IMG/VR virus record: IMGVR_UViG_3300006119_000036
Coordinates: 1-29,729 of that record
Length of the DNA: 29,729 nt
Source of the DNA: a virus
Reading direction: 5' to 3' (one strand)
The position numbers were made by a program, and so were the translations under genes. The notes under the pieces are model-generated. The model was given only the letters and a program-made list of their open reading frames with translations, ran no database searches and was not told the DNA's origin. Numbering within the stretch: the stretch's first letter is position 1; the number at the start of each line of letters is the position of its first letter. This document shows positions 1-7,073 of this stretch, piece after piece.

Positions 1-158
1 CCCATTAAACGTCCATATCTAGGATCAGATTTTTTACCTCTTCTTTTTGGCTCATCACCTTCTGCTTCATTTAAAATTTGGATAACTTTACTCATCCATT
101 GTTCTTCAGTTAATGGTTCTACGTTTTGTACCCAACTACTGGTAAATAGCTTATTCAT
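1..158 (-). CDS. Late gene of unknown function, N-terminal part only
   Basis: The minus strand carries an open frame starting with ATG at 158 and running off the left edge, giving 52 complete codons (begins MNKLFTSSWVQNVEPL, then an acidic stretch and a basic RRGKKSDPRYGR segment). The start is supported by a late-type box, TAAATA, 6 bases upstream. I do not recognise the family. Late expression suggests a virion or assembly protein, but that is inference from the promoter only. It is divergent from the glutamine amidotransferase at 208, and the two promoters sit next to each other in the 49-base gap. Confidence 0.7.
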   Translation of the reverse strand, partial: MNKLFTSSWVQNVEPLTEEQWMSKVIQILNEAEGDEPKRRGKKSDPRYGRLM

Positions 159-164
159 ACATAA

Positions 165-170
165 TATTTA
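165..170 (-). promoter_or_regulatory. Late promoter box (TAAATA) for the left-edge gene
   Basis: On the minus strand the sequence reads AATAAATATT, with the TAAATA core ending 6 bases before the ATG at 158. T4 late promoters use TATAAATA as their only essential element, so this is read as the equivalent. Transcription would start within about two bases of the start codon. Confidence 0.65.
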
Positions 171-198
171 TTGATTTTAGGTAATTTTGTGTTATAAT
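171..198 (+). promoter_or_regulatory. Early sigma70-type promoter of the 208-2318 operon
   Basis: TTGATT at 171-176, a 16-base spacer, then TATAAT at 193-198. The ATG of the amidotransferase follows after 9 bases, so the mRNA would have a leader of only a few bases. A second TATAAT at 204-209 overlaps the ATG and may be chance. Confidence 0.7.
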
Positions 199-207
199 AA
201 CCGTATA

Positions 208-870
208 ATGTGCGGAATATACGGAGCATTTAATCCTAGTAAGTTTGAAGTACTAGATCAAGCTAATAAAGTTAGAGGCAACTTTGCTTCTGGTGTTTAT
301 TACTGTGATGGTGTAGATTATGATGTGCAGAAGACGGAAGGCAGCTTTGACTGGAATAAAGTCAAATTACCTAAAGGCTTCATTTATTTAGGCCATAATC
401 AAGCACCCACTTCTAGTGAAAGAAAGTGGAAAATGCATAACTGCCACCCTTTTATAAGAGATAATTGGATAGTGGCTCACAATGGAGTGCTAACAAACTT
501 TAAACAATTAAAGGAAAACTACTTACCAGCCCATGATAATCTAGTTGACTCAAGTATTATACCAGCTTTATTAACTCATTTTGAACATATGTTTGAGGAT
601 GCTAATACAACAGAGAAAGAACAAGACTTGATTTGCTATGTATTAGAGCTTTTACAAGGTACTTTTGGTTTATGGATTGTCAATACAAAGACATATAATG
701 TTTATATTGCAAGACAAGGCAGTACTTTATTCTTTGATAAAGATAGCTTTTCATCTGCAAAGGGTGAAGGGTTTGAAGAACTAAAAGAAGGCATTTTGTA
801 TAAGTTTGGTAAAAAAGGTACAAAGCCCGTTGACGCATTTAAAGTAAAATCACCGTTTTTAGAATTATGA
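208..870 (+). CDS. Class II (Ntn-type) glutamine amidotransferase domain protein
   Basis: A stand-alone glutaminase domain of 220 residues, of the type that releases ammonia from glutamine at the N-terminus of GlmS, PurF and AsnB. The start is ATG at 208, not the longer frame from 187, because the mature family enzyme needs Cys directly after the initiator Met; the protein begins MCGIYGAFN. Other family marks are GHNQAPT (62-68, the GHxR-like loop, with Gln instead of Arg) and AHNGVL (90-95, oxyanion/substrate loop). There is no synthetase or isomerase domain, so the ammonia acceptor is unknown. It heads an early operon and shares an ATGA overlap with the GNAT gene. Partners could be the neighbouring transferases or a protein outside the window. 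Fold call is firm; pathway is open. Confidence 0.88.
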   Translation: MCGIYGAFNPSKFEVLDQANKVRGNFASGVYYCDGVDYDVQKTEGSFDWNKVKLPKGFIYLGHNQAPTSSERKWKMHNCHPFIRDNWIVAHNGVLTNFKQLKENYLPAHDNLVDSSIIPALLTHFEHMFEDANTTEKEQDLICYVLELLQGTFGLWIVNTKTYNVYIARQGSTLFFDKDSFSSAKGEGFEELKEGILYKFGKKGTKPVDAFKVKSPFLEL

Positions 871-1340
871 TAAAATATTTACAACCAACTACAGTTCATG
901 AAAAAATGGACTTGATGAAATTTGTTTATGATAACACTGACTCATTTATACTTAACACTTTTGGGTATGTTTGGGAAAGTAGACTGTGGTGGGTTACTCA
1001 ACCTATCCAGGTTTATATGGTAGGGGACATTATTGCTGGGTTGCATGCATTTTCAGTCAATACAAAAGCACCTGGTACGTTGAAGACATACTACATTGTA
1101 ACGGGTAAAGCTTTTAGAAAGCAAGGCATAGCTAAAAAGCTTACACTTAAAGCATTGAAAGACTATAAAGATAAGTGTGACAACTACTTTGTCAATACTG
1201 AACAAAATAGTGATGGTGTGCATTTCTATAATAGCTTATTTGACCATCAGTACTACTTAAGAGCAAATGAATTTGGCACGTTTGATTTAAATTTTGAAGA
1301 GTCAATTGAAAGTATTTTAAAAAATGAAAAGACAATTTGA
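867..1340 (+). CDS. GNAT-family N-acyltransferase
   Basis: 157 residues. The acyl-CoA-binding motif A appears as RKQGIAKKL (84-92) after a beta strand (TYYIVTG), and the following helix-strand pair ends in NSDGVHFYNSLF (114-125), typical of the GNAT C-terminal half. The fold predicts transfer of an acyl group from acyl-CoA to an amine; the substrate cannot be read from sequence. The start overlaps the amidotransferase stop (ATGA at 867-870), with no Shine-Dalgarno sequence, which implies translational coupling. The end overlaps the next gene by 17 bases. Its place between an ammonia-producing domain and a glycosyltransferase is compatible with sugar or base modification, but that is inference. 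Confidence 0.78.
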   Translation: MIKYLQPTTVHEKMDLMKFVYDNTDSFILNTFGYVWESRLWWVTQPIQVYMVGDIIAGLHAFSVNTKAPGTLKTYYIVTGKAFRKQGIAKKLTLKALKDYKDKCDNYFVNTEQNSDGVHFYNSLFDHQYYLRANEFGTFDLNFEESIESILKNEKTI

Positions 1341-1638
1341 TACAGGAGCACAAAGAGATACAGATATTGGTAAACCAAGAATGAGTTTGGTACCAACTCA
1401 GGAATTTGTACGTCTTATGGACCATTACCGCAAGGGGGGAGAAAAGTACGGGTTTGATAATTGGAAACATGGCATGACTTCTTCCGTTTTTTATGACAGT
1501 GCACAGCGTCATTTACTAAAATGGTGGATGGGTGAAAAGGATGAAGACCATTTAGCTGCAGTGTTGTGGAACGTGATGGGTGCAATGTGGACAGAACAAA
1601 ATAAGCCTGAACTTGATGACAGGGAAAAATACAAATGA
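1324..1638 (+). CDS. dATP/dGTP diphosphohydrolase-like all-alpha NTP pyrophosphatase (DUF5664 type)
   Basis: 104 residues. The pattern GGEKYGFDNWKHG (38-50), then SAQRHLLKWWMGE (59-71) and DHLAAVLWNV (75-84) matches the family annotated in phages as dATP/dGTP diphosphohydrolase N-terminal or DUF5664, an all-alpha fold related to MazG that uses acidic and His residues to bind metal and a nucleotide triphosphate. Likely role: trimming the host or phage dNTP pool. Relatives occur beside PurZ in phages with 2-aminoadenine DNA, but no purZ is visible here, so a Z-genome is not supported by this window. The preceding stretch ttttaaaaa has no Shine-Dalgarno; the gene is read through from the GNAT gene and ends in an ATGA overlap with the glycosyltransferase. 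Confidence 0.72.
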   Translation: MKRQFDTGAQRDTDIGKPRMSLVPTQEFVRLMDHYRKGGEKYGFDNWKHGMTSSVFYDSAQRHLLKWWMGEKDEDHLAAVLWNVMGAMWTEQNKPELDDREKYK

Positions 1639-2318
1639 AAAAAATTAAACTTGGAGTAGTGTCACAGAAAAAAACTTTTAAGGAAACTTTCCTTTATAAG
1701 TCACAAGCAGTAAAAGAGGATGATATTATTTTTGTAGGAGAGAATAAAGAAGCTCTTACAAAGGTATATAATGCAATGCTTAAACAGTGCAGAAATGAAA
1801 AGGTAGATATTTTGGTACTGGTTCATGATGATGTTTATATAAATTGTGCAGAGTTCCTACAAAAAATTGAAAAATGTGCTGAAAAATACACGGTTTTTGG
1901 TGTAGCGGGCACGTGTTCCTTAACGGTGAAAGAGCCTGCTTTATGGCATTTAATGGGAACTCGTGAGTCTTTAAGAGGGTGCGTAGCTCATGGACCTAAT
2001 GAGGAAAACTATAGCTACACGTCATTTGGTTCCGTTAATCAGCAGGTACTAATGATTGATGGCGTGTTTATGGGCATTAATTTGAACAAACTTCCTATTA
2101 ATATTGCATTTGATGAGAACATTCCAAGCAAGTTCCATTACTATGACCTGGTGTTTTCCTTTGATTGTAGCCTGGCTAAACAAAAAGTAGGCGTGGTTGA
2201 CATACCAATCATACATAACTCACCAGGTTTGAGAGAGCAAAGTAAAGAATGGTTAGATGGACAGGCTTATTTCTTAAAAAAGTACGAGAAATACAAAAAT
2301 AAGACCTTGACTGTATAA
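1635..2318 (+). CDS. Glycosyltransferase, StrF-like (family 2 type)
   Basis: 227 residues resembling the Glyco_tranf_2_5/StrF domain. Signs are the strand-plus-metal motif LVLVHDDVYI (61-69) that acts as the DxD site, the AGTCS loop (91-95), QQVLMIDGVFMGIN (136-149) and the C-terminal FDEN..FHYYDLVFSFDCSLA (159-181) followed by His194 in HNSPG. The family transfers a sugar from a nucleotide donor; acceptor unknown. In T4-like phages such enzymes modify DNA bases, virion proteins or host glycans, and the sequence does not decide between these. It is the last gene of the early cassette, starting on ATGA at 1635-1638 with a weak AGGG upstream, and the gp41 promoter begins inside its last codons. 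Confidence 0.75.
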   Translation: MKKIKLGVVSQKKTFKETFLYKSQAVKEDDIIFVGENKEALTKVYNAMLKQCRNEKVDILVLVHDDVYINCAEFLQKIEKCAEKYTVFGVAGTCSLTVKEPALWHLMGTRESLRGCVAHGPNEENYSYTSFGSVNQQVLMIDGVFMGINLNKLPINIAFDENIPSKFHYYDLVFSFDCSLAKQKVGVVDIPIIHNSPGLREQSKEWLDGQAYFLKKYEKYKNKTLTV

Positions 2319-2335
2319 CGGAAGTATAGTATAAT
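2307..2335 (+). promoter_or_regulatory. Early sigma70-type promoter of the gp41 helicase gene
   Basis: TTGACT at 2307-2312, 17-base spacer, perfect TATAAT at 2330-2335, then AGACCT and the ATG at 2342. With 6 bases between the -10 box and the ATG the transcript is expected to start at or beside the start codon. Confidence 0.8.
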
Positions 2336-2341
2336 AGACCT

Positions 2342-3670
2342 ATGGAATTAAAACTCAATCTAGATGAGTACGAAAACGTAATTGTCTATAAATCTTTAAC
2401 TGATGAGAAGTATCTCACTAGTATTATAGATCATATTAAGCCAAATTACTTCAAAGATAAGAATATTAAGACGATTTTTGAAGTGATTAAGGCTTTTTAC
2501 GTTAAGCACAATACTATTCCAACAGTTACTGAGTTAAAAACGTATATAAACTCAGATGAGACAAGAGATGCGTTCAAAACTGTACTGAGAAACTTTACAA
2601 ACATAGATAAAAACCTAAATGAAGATGAATTAACCATAAGCACTGAAAGGTACATTAAAGAAAGAGCAATTTATAACACGATGTTAGAGGTTGCTGAAGA
2701 TGTTGGTGCTGGGAAGATAGATACAGCGTTCATTTTAGATAAATTTGAGAAGAGTTGCGGTATAAACCTTAAAAGAGATATTGGTTTAGACCTTTTCAAT
2801 GATATTGACGTTGTGATTGATGACTTAACCACTGAGCATCCTGTTATTCCATCGGGTTGGCGTTGGTTAGACAATAAATTAGACGGTGGGTTCTTACAAA
2901 ACGGTAGAGCATTGTATATATTTGCAGGTGAAACTAATGTAGGTAAGAGTATCTTCTTAGGTAACATAGCTAATAACATTGCTAAACAGGGTAAAACGGT
3001 TTTAATCGTATCATTAGAAATGAGCGAGTTAATTTATGCAAAAAGATTATCATCTAACATAACTAAGATACCTTTACGTACGTTAAAAACAGAAACCGTA
3101 ACGTTGAAACAGCAAATTGATGAGATTGCTAAGGGTAATCCTAACTGTAAGATATTAATTAAGGAGTTTCCTCCTAGTACGGTAACTCCCCACGAAGTAC
3201 AAAGCTTTATTAAGAACATTCAAAGCAAAGGCATTAAGATTGATGCAATTGTACTAGATTATGTTAACCTTTTAAAGAGTACTGTTGGTAATAATAGTTA
3301 CGAACGTATAAAATATGCAACAGAACAGGTAAGAGCTATGAGTTATGTGTTTAGTTGCCCTATTATTACAGCTACTCAGTTAAATAGACAGGGCTTTGAC
3401 GTAAAGAACCCTGGACTTGAAACAATATCTGAAAGTTATGGCTTGGCTGCAACGGCAGACGTTATTGTTAGTATATTTCAAGACGAAGAAGACAGAGAAT
3501 TAGGCTGTGTTAAGCTGGGTATGATGAAGAATCGTTTCGGTGAGAACCATGGCACTACTATTATGAGGTTAGATTACCATACTTTAACAGTAAGTGAGGA
3601 TGACTCCTTAATGAACCAAGGTGATCAAAGTAATATAACTAAAACACTCACAATGTTTAGTAATAGTTGA
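2342..3670 (+). CDS. 41: Replicative DNA helicase, T4 gp41-like (DnaB family)
   Basis: 442 residues, close to T4 gp41 (about 475). RecA-type ATPase motifs are clear: Walker A GETNVGKS (196-203), the DnaB H1a segment VSLEMSE (223-229), Walker B DAIVLDYVNLL (301-311) and the sensor-like TATQLNRQ (343-350). The N-terminal 150 residues correspond to the helical collar domain. It unwinds DNA at the fork as a hexamer and works with the gp61 primase encoded at 8106. It has its own promoter, whose -10 box ends 6 bases before the ATG, so the message is probably leaderless. Starts with MELKLNLDEYE and shows no truncation. Confidence 0.93.
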   Translation: MELKLNLDEYENVIVYKSLTDEKYLTSIIDHIKPNYFKDKNIKTIFEVIKAFYVKHNTIPTVTELKTYINSDETRDAFKTVLRNFTNIDKNLNEDELTISTERYIKERAIYNTMLEVAEDVGAGKIDTAFILDKFEKSCGINLKRDIGLDLFNDIDVVIDDLTTEHPVIPSGWRWLDNKLDGGFLQNGRALYIFAGETNVGKSIFLGNIANNIAKQGKTVLIVSLEMSELIYAKRLSSNITKIPLRTLKTETVTLKQQIDEIAKGNPNCKILIKEFPPSTVTPHEVQSFIKNIQSKGIKIDAIVLDYVNLLKSTVGNNSYERIKYATEQVRAMSYVFSCPIITATQLNRQGFDVKNPGLETISESYGLAATADVIVSIFQDEEDRELGCVKLGMMKNRFGENHGTTIMRLDYHTLTVSEDDSLMNQGDQSNITKTLTMFSNS

Positions 3671-3708
3671 TATAAAAAAAGGCTAATTAAATAAATTTTA
3701 GTTAGCTT
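3671..3708 (+). promoter_or_regulatory. Hairpin with embedded late-like box before the 3709 gene
   Basis: Bases 3682-3691 pair with 3697-3706 (ten pairs, one G-U, five-base loop), and the stem ends two bases before the ATG at 3709. The left arm and loop contain TAAATA at 3688-3693, a late-type box 15 bases before the ATG. On plus-strand readthrough RNA from gp41 the hairpin would lie against the start codon. On the minus strand it is followed by CTTTTTTT, so a minus-strand terminator is an alternative reading, weakened by an A-C mismatch. Confidence 0.4.
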
Positions 3709-4002
3709 ATGGTAGAAGAAAAAAACATTATTAGGACTCCTTATTCAAGTATTGAAACAGAAGAACTTTCTCACGCTTTTTACAGCTTTTGTACGTTCTG
3801 TTATATGTACTATGGGAAGAAAATAAACTTTGCAACAATTTTTACCAAGCTTTTACAAGAAGAGAAACTAAGAACTCTGTATAAGATATCAATTTCAGAA
3901 AATAGTGATTTTGAAGCATTGAGAAAGTTCATTATATTTGAGCCTTCCATTACCAAATCAAAATATATTACGAAGATTATTAATAAGGGCAAGATTTTTT
4001 AG
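3709..4002 (+). CDS. Unknown protein between gp41 and gp32
   Basis: 97 residues (MVEEKNIIRTPYSS...), mostly predicted helical, with an aromatic and cysteine-bearing segment FYSFCTFCYMYYG near residues 24-36 and a basic C-terminus. I do not recognise it. In T4 the gp32 neighbourhood holds the small regulators gp33 and gp59, so an accessory replication or transcription role is possible, but no motif supports it. The start follows a hairpin containing a late-like box, which suggests its expression may change between early and late infection. Confidence 0.6.
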   Translation: MVEEKNIIRTPYSSIETEELSHAFYSFCTFCYMYYGKKINFATIFTKLLQEEKLRTLYKISISENSDFEALRKFIIFEPSITKSKYITKIINKGKIF

Positions 4003-4011
4003 GAAAAACGA

Positions 4012-4017
4012 TATAAT
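4012..4017 (+). promoter_or_regulatory. TATAAT -10 box of the 4024 gene
   Basis: Perfect TATAAT at 4012-4017, then AACGTC and GTG at 4024. The spacing of 6 bases is the same as for gp41 and gp45. No good -35 hexamer is seen at 16-18 bases (best region around 3989-3995 reads GCAAGAT), so this promoter may need an activator. Confidence 0.55.
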
Positions 4018-4023
4018 AACGTC

Positions 4024-4674
4024 GTGACTGAAAAAGAAAAGTACATTTACAATTGTTACCTTGAGACGTCGCGTAAACTCAACAACCAGCCGTTCAGGTA
4101 CAGGAAAAATTTTGACTCCTTTGAAGAAAAGGAAGAATATCCTTATATTGTTAAGTTAGCACAATTTTTTAATAGGTTTCCAAACATAAACATTAAAGAC
4201 TTTTTTGAAGCACCTTTCTTTGTTTACGATGATAAGCATGTTGAGGTGAAATTTTATACTTCTCAAAAAGCTATCAAAGCTTATACTATATATGAGAGTA
4301 AGTTTTTAGTTGACACACCAGATCATCCACAGACTCTAGTTAAAATAAAAGATAGTTTTGTGTTTATTAGAGATTACTGTAACGAGAAACAAATTAAAGT
4401 AAAAAACTACGTCAACTATCAGCCAAAAGATAGCCAGTGGCATGAATTCATGATGCATTTAAAAAATAGAAACATTATAATATATTGTTTATTTGCATTT
4501 CCTGGGTTTGAAAAGATAGTACAAAGTTATGATAGTGATTTAAAGAGAGAAGTATTTGGCGACACATTTGGTAATTTAGGTTTTTATAGGGCTAAGTATT
4601 TTAGCAGCACAAAAGCAAAAAAATTATGCATTTTAATGTATAATAAGTTGACATCTGAAAACAATAACGTATAA
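4024..4674 (+). CDS. Conserved-looking protein upstream of gp32 (helicase-loader position)
   Basis: 216 residues starting on GTG, chosen because the TATAAT box ends exactly 6 bases upstream, as for gp41 and gp45. The N-terminal YNCYLETSRKLNNQPFRYRK block is rich in basic and aromatic residues, the middle has a FYTSQKAIKAYTIYE segment, and the C-terminal half is aromatic (IIIYCLFAFPGFEKIV; FGNLGFYRAKYFSS). The size and the place just before gp32 match T4 gp59 (217 residues, helicase loader), but I see no residue pattern that proves homology. Treat as unknown, probably a DNA-binding replication accessory. The gp32 promoter lies inside its 3' end. Confidence 0.7.
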   Translation: MTEKEKYIYNCYLETSRKLNNQPFRYRKNFDSFEEKEEYPYIVKLAQFFNRFPNINIKDFFEAPFFVYDDKHVEVKFYTSQKAIKAYTIYESKFLVDTPDHPQTLVKIKDSFVFIRDYCNEKQIKVKNYVNYQPKDSQWHEFMMHLKNRNIIIYCLFAFPGFEKIVQSYDSDLKREVFGDTFGNLGFYRAKYFSSTKAKKLCILMYNKLTSENNNV

Positions 4675-4675
4675 T
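4648..4675 (+). promoter_or_regulatory. Consensus sigma70-type promoter of gp32
   Basis: Perfect TTGACA at 4648-4653, 16-base spacer, perfect TATAAT at 4670-4675. It lies within the last codons of the 4024 gene. The ATG at 4688 follows after 12 bases, giving a leader of about five bases. This is the closest match to consensus in the window, fitting the high demand for gp32. Confidence 0.85.
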
Positions 4676-4687
4676 ATAGACAATTTT

Positions 4688-5533
4688 ATGACAAACATGA
4701 TTAGTAACTCATTATTCCAAAGTATTAAAGGTGCATTAGCACAAGATAACAATAGTAACGGGGTTGGCAATATTCTTAAGACTGAAGTAGGTAATACCTA
4801 TACAGTAAGATTGTTACCCTTTTCAAAAGATCCTAAGAAAACATTTTTCCATTATTTTCAGCATGGCTGGACTAGTTTTGCAACTGGCCAGTATGTTGGC
4901 TCGTTAAGTTTACAAACGTTTGGTGAGCGTGATCCGATCGCTGAAGAACGTTTTCGTGTACTTCGTACTGGTACAGATGCTGAAAAAGAGAAGATCAAGG
5001 CAATTGGTAGAGCAGAAAAGTGGCTGGTCAATGTTTATGTCGTAAATGATCCAGTCAATGCTGAAAATAATGGTCAAGTTAAGATCTTACGGTATGGTAA
5101 GCAATTGCAAAAGATTATTCTCGATGCAATTGAGGGTGAAGATGCAGATGATTTGGGTGCACGTATCTTTGACTTAGGACCTAATGGTGTTAACTTAAAG
5201 ATTAAGGTAGAAAAGCAAGGTGATTATCCAAGTTACGTCTCATCAAAGTTTTCAATGCCAACAGCTATTGCAGATCTAGATGATACTAAGGCTAGTAAGA
5301 TATATGAAAGTGTATTTGAACTAGATAAAGTATTTCCTGCTAAGTCCTACGACGAACTTAAGGCAATGTTAAATGAACATTATTATTGCACTGTAGTTAA
5401 GGATGAAGTTGATGTAATTGATAACAACCAACCTGAAGTTGTAACTAAAAAGCCAACTCCAGCCCCTGCTAAAGCAGATACTAATGATAGTGATATTGAT
5501 AGCTTGTTAAAAGAACTTGATGCAACTAGCTAA
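4688..5533 (+). CDS. 32: Single-stranded DNA-binding protein, T4 gp32-like
   Basis: 281 residues. The OB-fold core is recognisable from TYTVRLLPFSKDPKKTFFHYF and QHGWTSFATGQYVG, a block shared by gp32 proteins of marine T4-like phages. The C-terminus ends in an acidic tail (DSDIDSLLKELDATS) as in T4, where the tail recruits replication proteins, preceded by a Pro/Ala/Lys linker. T4 gp32 coordinates zinc through a His/Cys set; no such Cys cluster is present here, so the zinc ribbon seems lost. An alternative start is the ATG at 4697 (MISNSLF), which may be the T4-like start. The TAATG overlap with the next gene suggests coupling. Confidence 0.9.
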   Translation: MTNMISNSLFQSIKGALAQDNNSNGVGNILKTEVGNTYTVRLLPFSKDPKKTFFHYFQHGWTSFATGQYVGSLSLQTFGERDPIAEERFRVLRTGTDAEKEKIKAIGRAEKWLVNVYVVNDPVNAENNGQVKILRYGKQLQKIILDAIEGEDADDLGARIFDLGPNGVNLKIKVEKQGDYPSYVSSKFSMPTAIADLDDTKASKIYESVFELDKVFPAKSYDELKAMLNEHYYCTVVKDEVDVIDNNQPEVVTKKPTPAPAKADTNDSDIDSLLKELDATS

Positions 5534-5952
5534 TGGATAAAAACGAACTAGATTTAGTAGTTGGTTTGATGGGAAGTACCTTTGGGGAATTAAAGCAGCT
5601 GGATAGCTCCATTATAGGGGCTTCCAGCACTTTAAACCGTAGAAGTGAAGAGGTAAAAAAACAACTTGCTGAAGTTATAAAGCAAGGTTTACCTCCACAA
5701 CCACAAGTACAGCAAATACCGCAATGGTCTCCTCCCCAGGTACAACAAATTCCTACTATATCACAACCGCAACAAATAGCACCTGTTGTACAACCAGTAA
5801 GTGATCCTAATCAATTTGAATTTGATTTTAGTAAAGTAACTAAGTACGAAGATATTATTGCTGAAATAAGTGAAGTAAAGAAAGAAATTAAAGCAATAAA
5901 TGAAAAACTGGACATTTTGTTACAAAAGAAAAAAAAAGTAACTGGTACTTAA
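5533..5952 (+). CDS. Unknown Pro/Gln-linker protein with C-terminal coiled coil
   Basis: 139 residues starting in a TAATG overlap with gp32. Three parts: a helical N-terminus (1-50), a low-complexity linker rich in Pro, Gln and Val with repeated PQVQQIP units (about 52-95), and a charged C-terminal helix (EISEVKKEIKAINEKLDILLQKKKK) that looks like a short coiled coil ending in a basic tail. An aromatic-acidic segment QFEFDF (near 96-101) could be a clamp- or partner-binding peptide. Its place between gp32 and the sliding clamp suggests a replication or late-transcription adaptor; this is inference. Confidence 0.68.
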   Translation: MDKNELDLVVGLMGSTFGELKQLDSSIIGASSTLNRRSEEVKKQLAEVIKQGLPPQPQVQQIPQWSPPQVQQIPTISQPQQIAPVVQPVSDPNQFEFDFSKVTKYEDIIAEISEVKKEIKAINEKLDILLQKKKKVTGT

Positions 5953-5964
5953 GAATATTAGGTC

Positions 5965-5970
5965 TATAAT
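5965..5970 (+). promoter_or_regulatory. TATAAT -10 box of the gp45 gene
   Basis: Perfect TATAAT at 5965-5970, then AGACAA and the ATG at 5977. The same TATAATAGAC string precedes gp41. The -35 region is weak (TGGTAC near 5943). The 6-base gap predicts a leaderless message. Confidence 0.65.
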
Positions 5971-5976
5971 AGACAA

Positions 5977-6705
5977 ATGAAATTAAAAATAAAGAATAGA
6001 AAAGAGTTTCTAAGTAATGTACTTGGACCTATTTCTAATTTAAATGACTCTACTGTAATTAAAGTAGAAAAAAATAAAATTAGTAACATTACTGCATCTC
6101 AGGATGCTACTCTTGTACTATATTCTGAAACAGAATGCGAATCTGATATAGATCGTAATTTAAATGTAGGTGATATCAAAAAATTGGTACGCGTACTGGA
6201 ATGCGTTGACTCAGATGAGTTAAATTTAGATTTAAACTCAAATAATTTGCAATACGTTAGTGATTCATTTAAATTTAAATATCATTTACTTGAAGATGGT
6301 ATAATGAAGCTACCATCCATTAACATTAAAAAGATAAATGACTTAAAGTTTGACATTACATTTAAAGTTACTGAAGCTAAACTGGCTACTTTGTTTAAAG
6401 GTGCAGCTTTTACTACAGACACTAATAAATTGTATGTTTATTTTGAGAATAATAAGATATATGGTGAGTTAGGTGATAGAAATGCTCAAAATTCTGATAA
6501 TTTCCAGACAGTAATAGCAGATGCCTTTACTGGTAGTGCTCTAACAAAGAGTATTCCTATTAAGTTTGAGACTTTTAGGCTTATAAATTATAGCAAATGT
6601 AATGAACTAGAGTTTGCTATAAATGCTGCTTACGGAGTGATAAAAATATCACTATCAAAAGGAAATACTAAATTGATTTATATAGTTTCAGCTTTAATTA
6701 ATTAA
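5977..6705 (+). CDS. 45: DNA polymerase sliding clamp, T4 gp45-like
   Basis: 242 residues (T4 gp45 is 228). It has the two-domain layout of gp45: an N-terminal beta-rich half with MKLKIKNRKEFLSNVLGPIS, a basic and hydrophobic linker, and a second half with VTEAKLATLFKGAAF, then LYVYFENNKIYGELGDRN, the strand-loop pattern of the clamp fold. It forms the ring that tethers polymerase and, in T4, activates late transcription with gp55 and gp33. That is relevant because the late boxes here lack a -35 element. Its own -10 box ends 6 bases before the ATG. Confidence 0.85.
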   Translation: MKLKIKNRKEFLSNVLGPISNLNDSTVIKVEKNKISNITASQDATLVLYSETECESDIDRNLNVGDIKKLVRVLECVDSDELNLDLNSNNLQYVSDSFKFKYHLLEDGIMKLPSINIKKINDLKFDITFKVTEAKLATLFKGAAFTTDTNKLYVYFENNKIYGELGDRNAQNSDNFQTVIADAFTGSALTKSIPIKFETFRLINYSKCNELEFAINAAYGVIKISLSKGNTKLIYIVSALIN

Positions 6706-6706
6706 T

Positions 6707-7069
6707 ATGCTCAGCCAATTTAAGTTAAAAGAGAAAAAAGTATCCAATAAGATTAAAACCGCTGGTTATTTTATTAAAAGACTAAAAGATAGCGGGTTTA
6801 TTGTATGGAAGATCTTCAACGCTTACGGACAAAACGATCCAAGACGTTGGACGGTGTTGGTTGACCCGGGCTTATGTTCTGTTTACGTCACTTGTTATAC
6901 AAATAAGAATGAAGTAAACGAAGTTTTGTTTGAAATTGATGACGGTGGTAATAAATTCTCAAAAGGTTCATATTTTAAAACAGAAAGCATTGAAACCCTA
7001 GTCACAGAATTATTAAACAGGGGAGTAAATAACGATGTTACGAAAAATCCATTTGCCAAACTTAAATAA
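6707..7069 (+). CDS. Conserved small protein downstream of gp45, unknown
   Basis: 120 residues, ATG one base after the gp45 stop. The distinctive block is GYFIKRLKDSGFIVWKIF, then DPRRWTVLVDPGLCSVYVTCY, a compact alpha/beta pattern that looks like a conserved family of T4-like phages, though I cannot name it. The T4 small clamp-loader subunit gp62 lies near this position in T4 but is longer and not similar by eye. The stop codon is shared with the late-type box of the next gene. Confidence 0.65.
   Translation: MLSQFKLKEKKVSNKIKTAGYFIKRLKDSGFIVWKIFNAYGQNDPRRWTVLVDPGLCSVYVTCYTNKNEVNEVLFEIDDGGNKFSKGSYFKTESIETLVTELLNRGVNNDVTKNPFAKLK
7063..7068 (+). promoter_or_regulatory. Late promoter box for the 7074 gene
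   Basis: TAAATA at 7063-7068 inside the last codons of the upstream gene, exactly 5 bases before the ATG at 7074. Context CTTAAATAAA. It selects 7074 rather than the longer frame from 7035 as the start. Confidence 0.55.
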
Positions 7070-7073
7070 AAGT

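Noticed and set aside
187-207. Longer start (MCYNNRI...) for the amidotransferase
   Set aside because: The start lies before or within the -10 box and would bury the catalytic Cys that must follow the initiator Met.
1324-1638. A Z-genome (2-aminoadenine) system
   Set aside because: The diphosphohydrolase family occurs in such phages, but no purZ-like or special polymerase gene is visible here, and the family is common in other phages.
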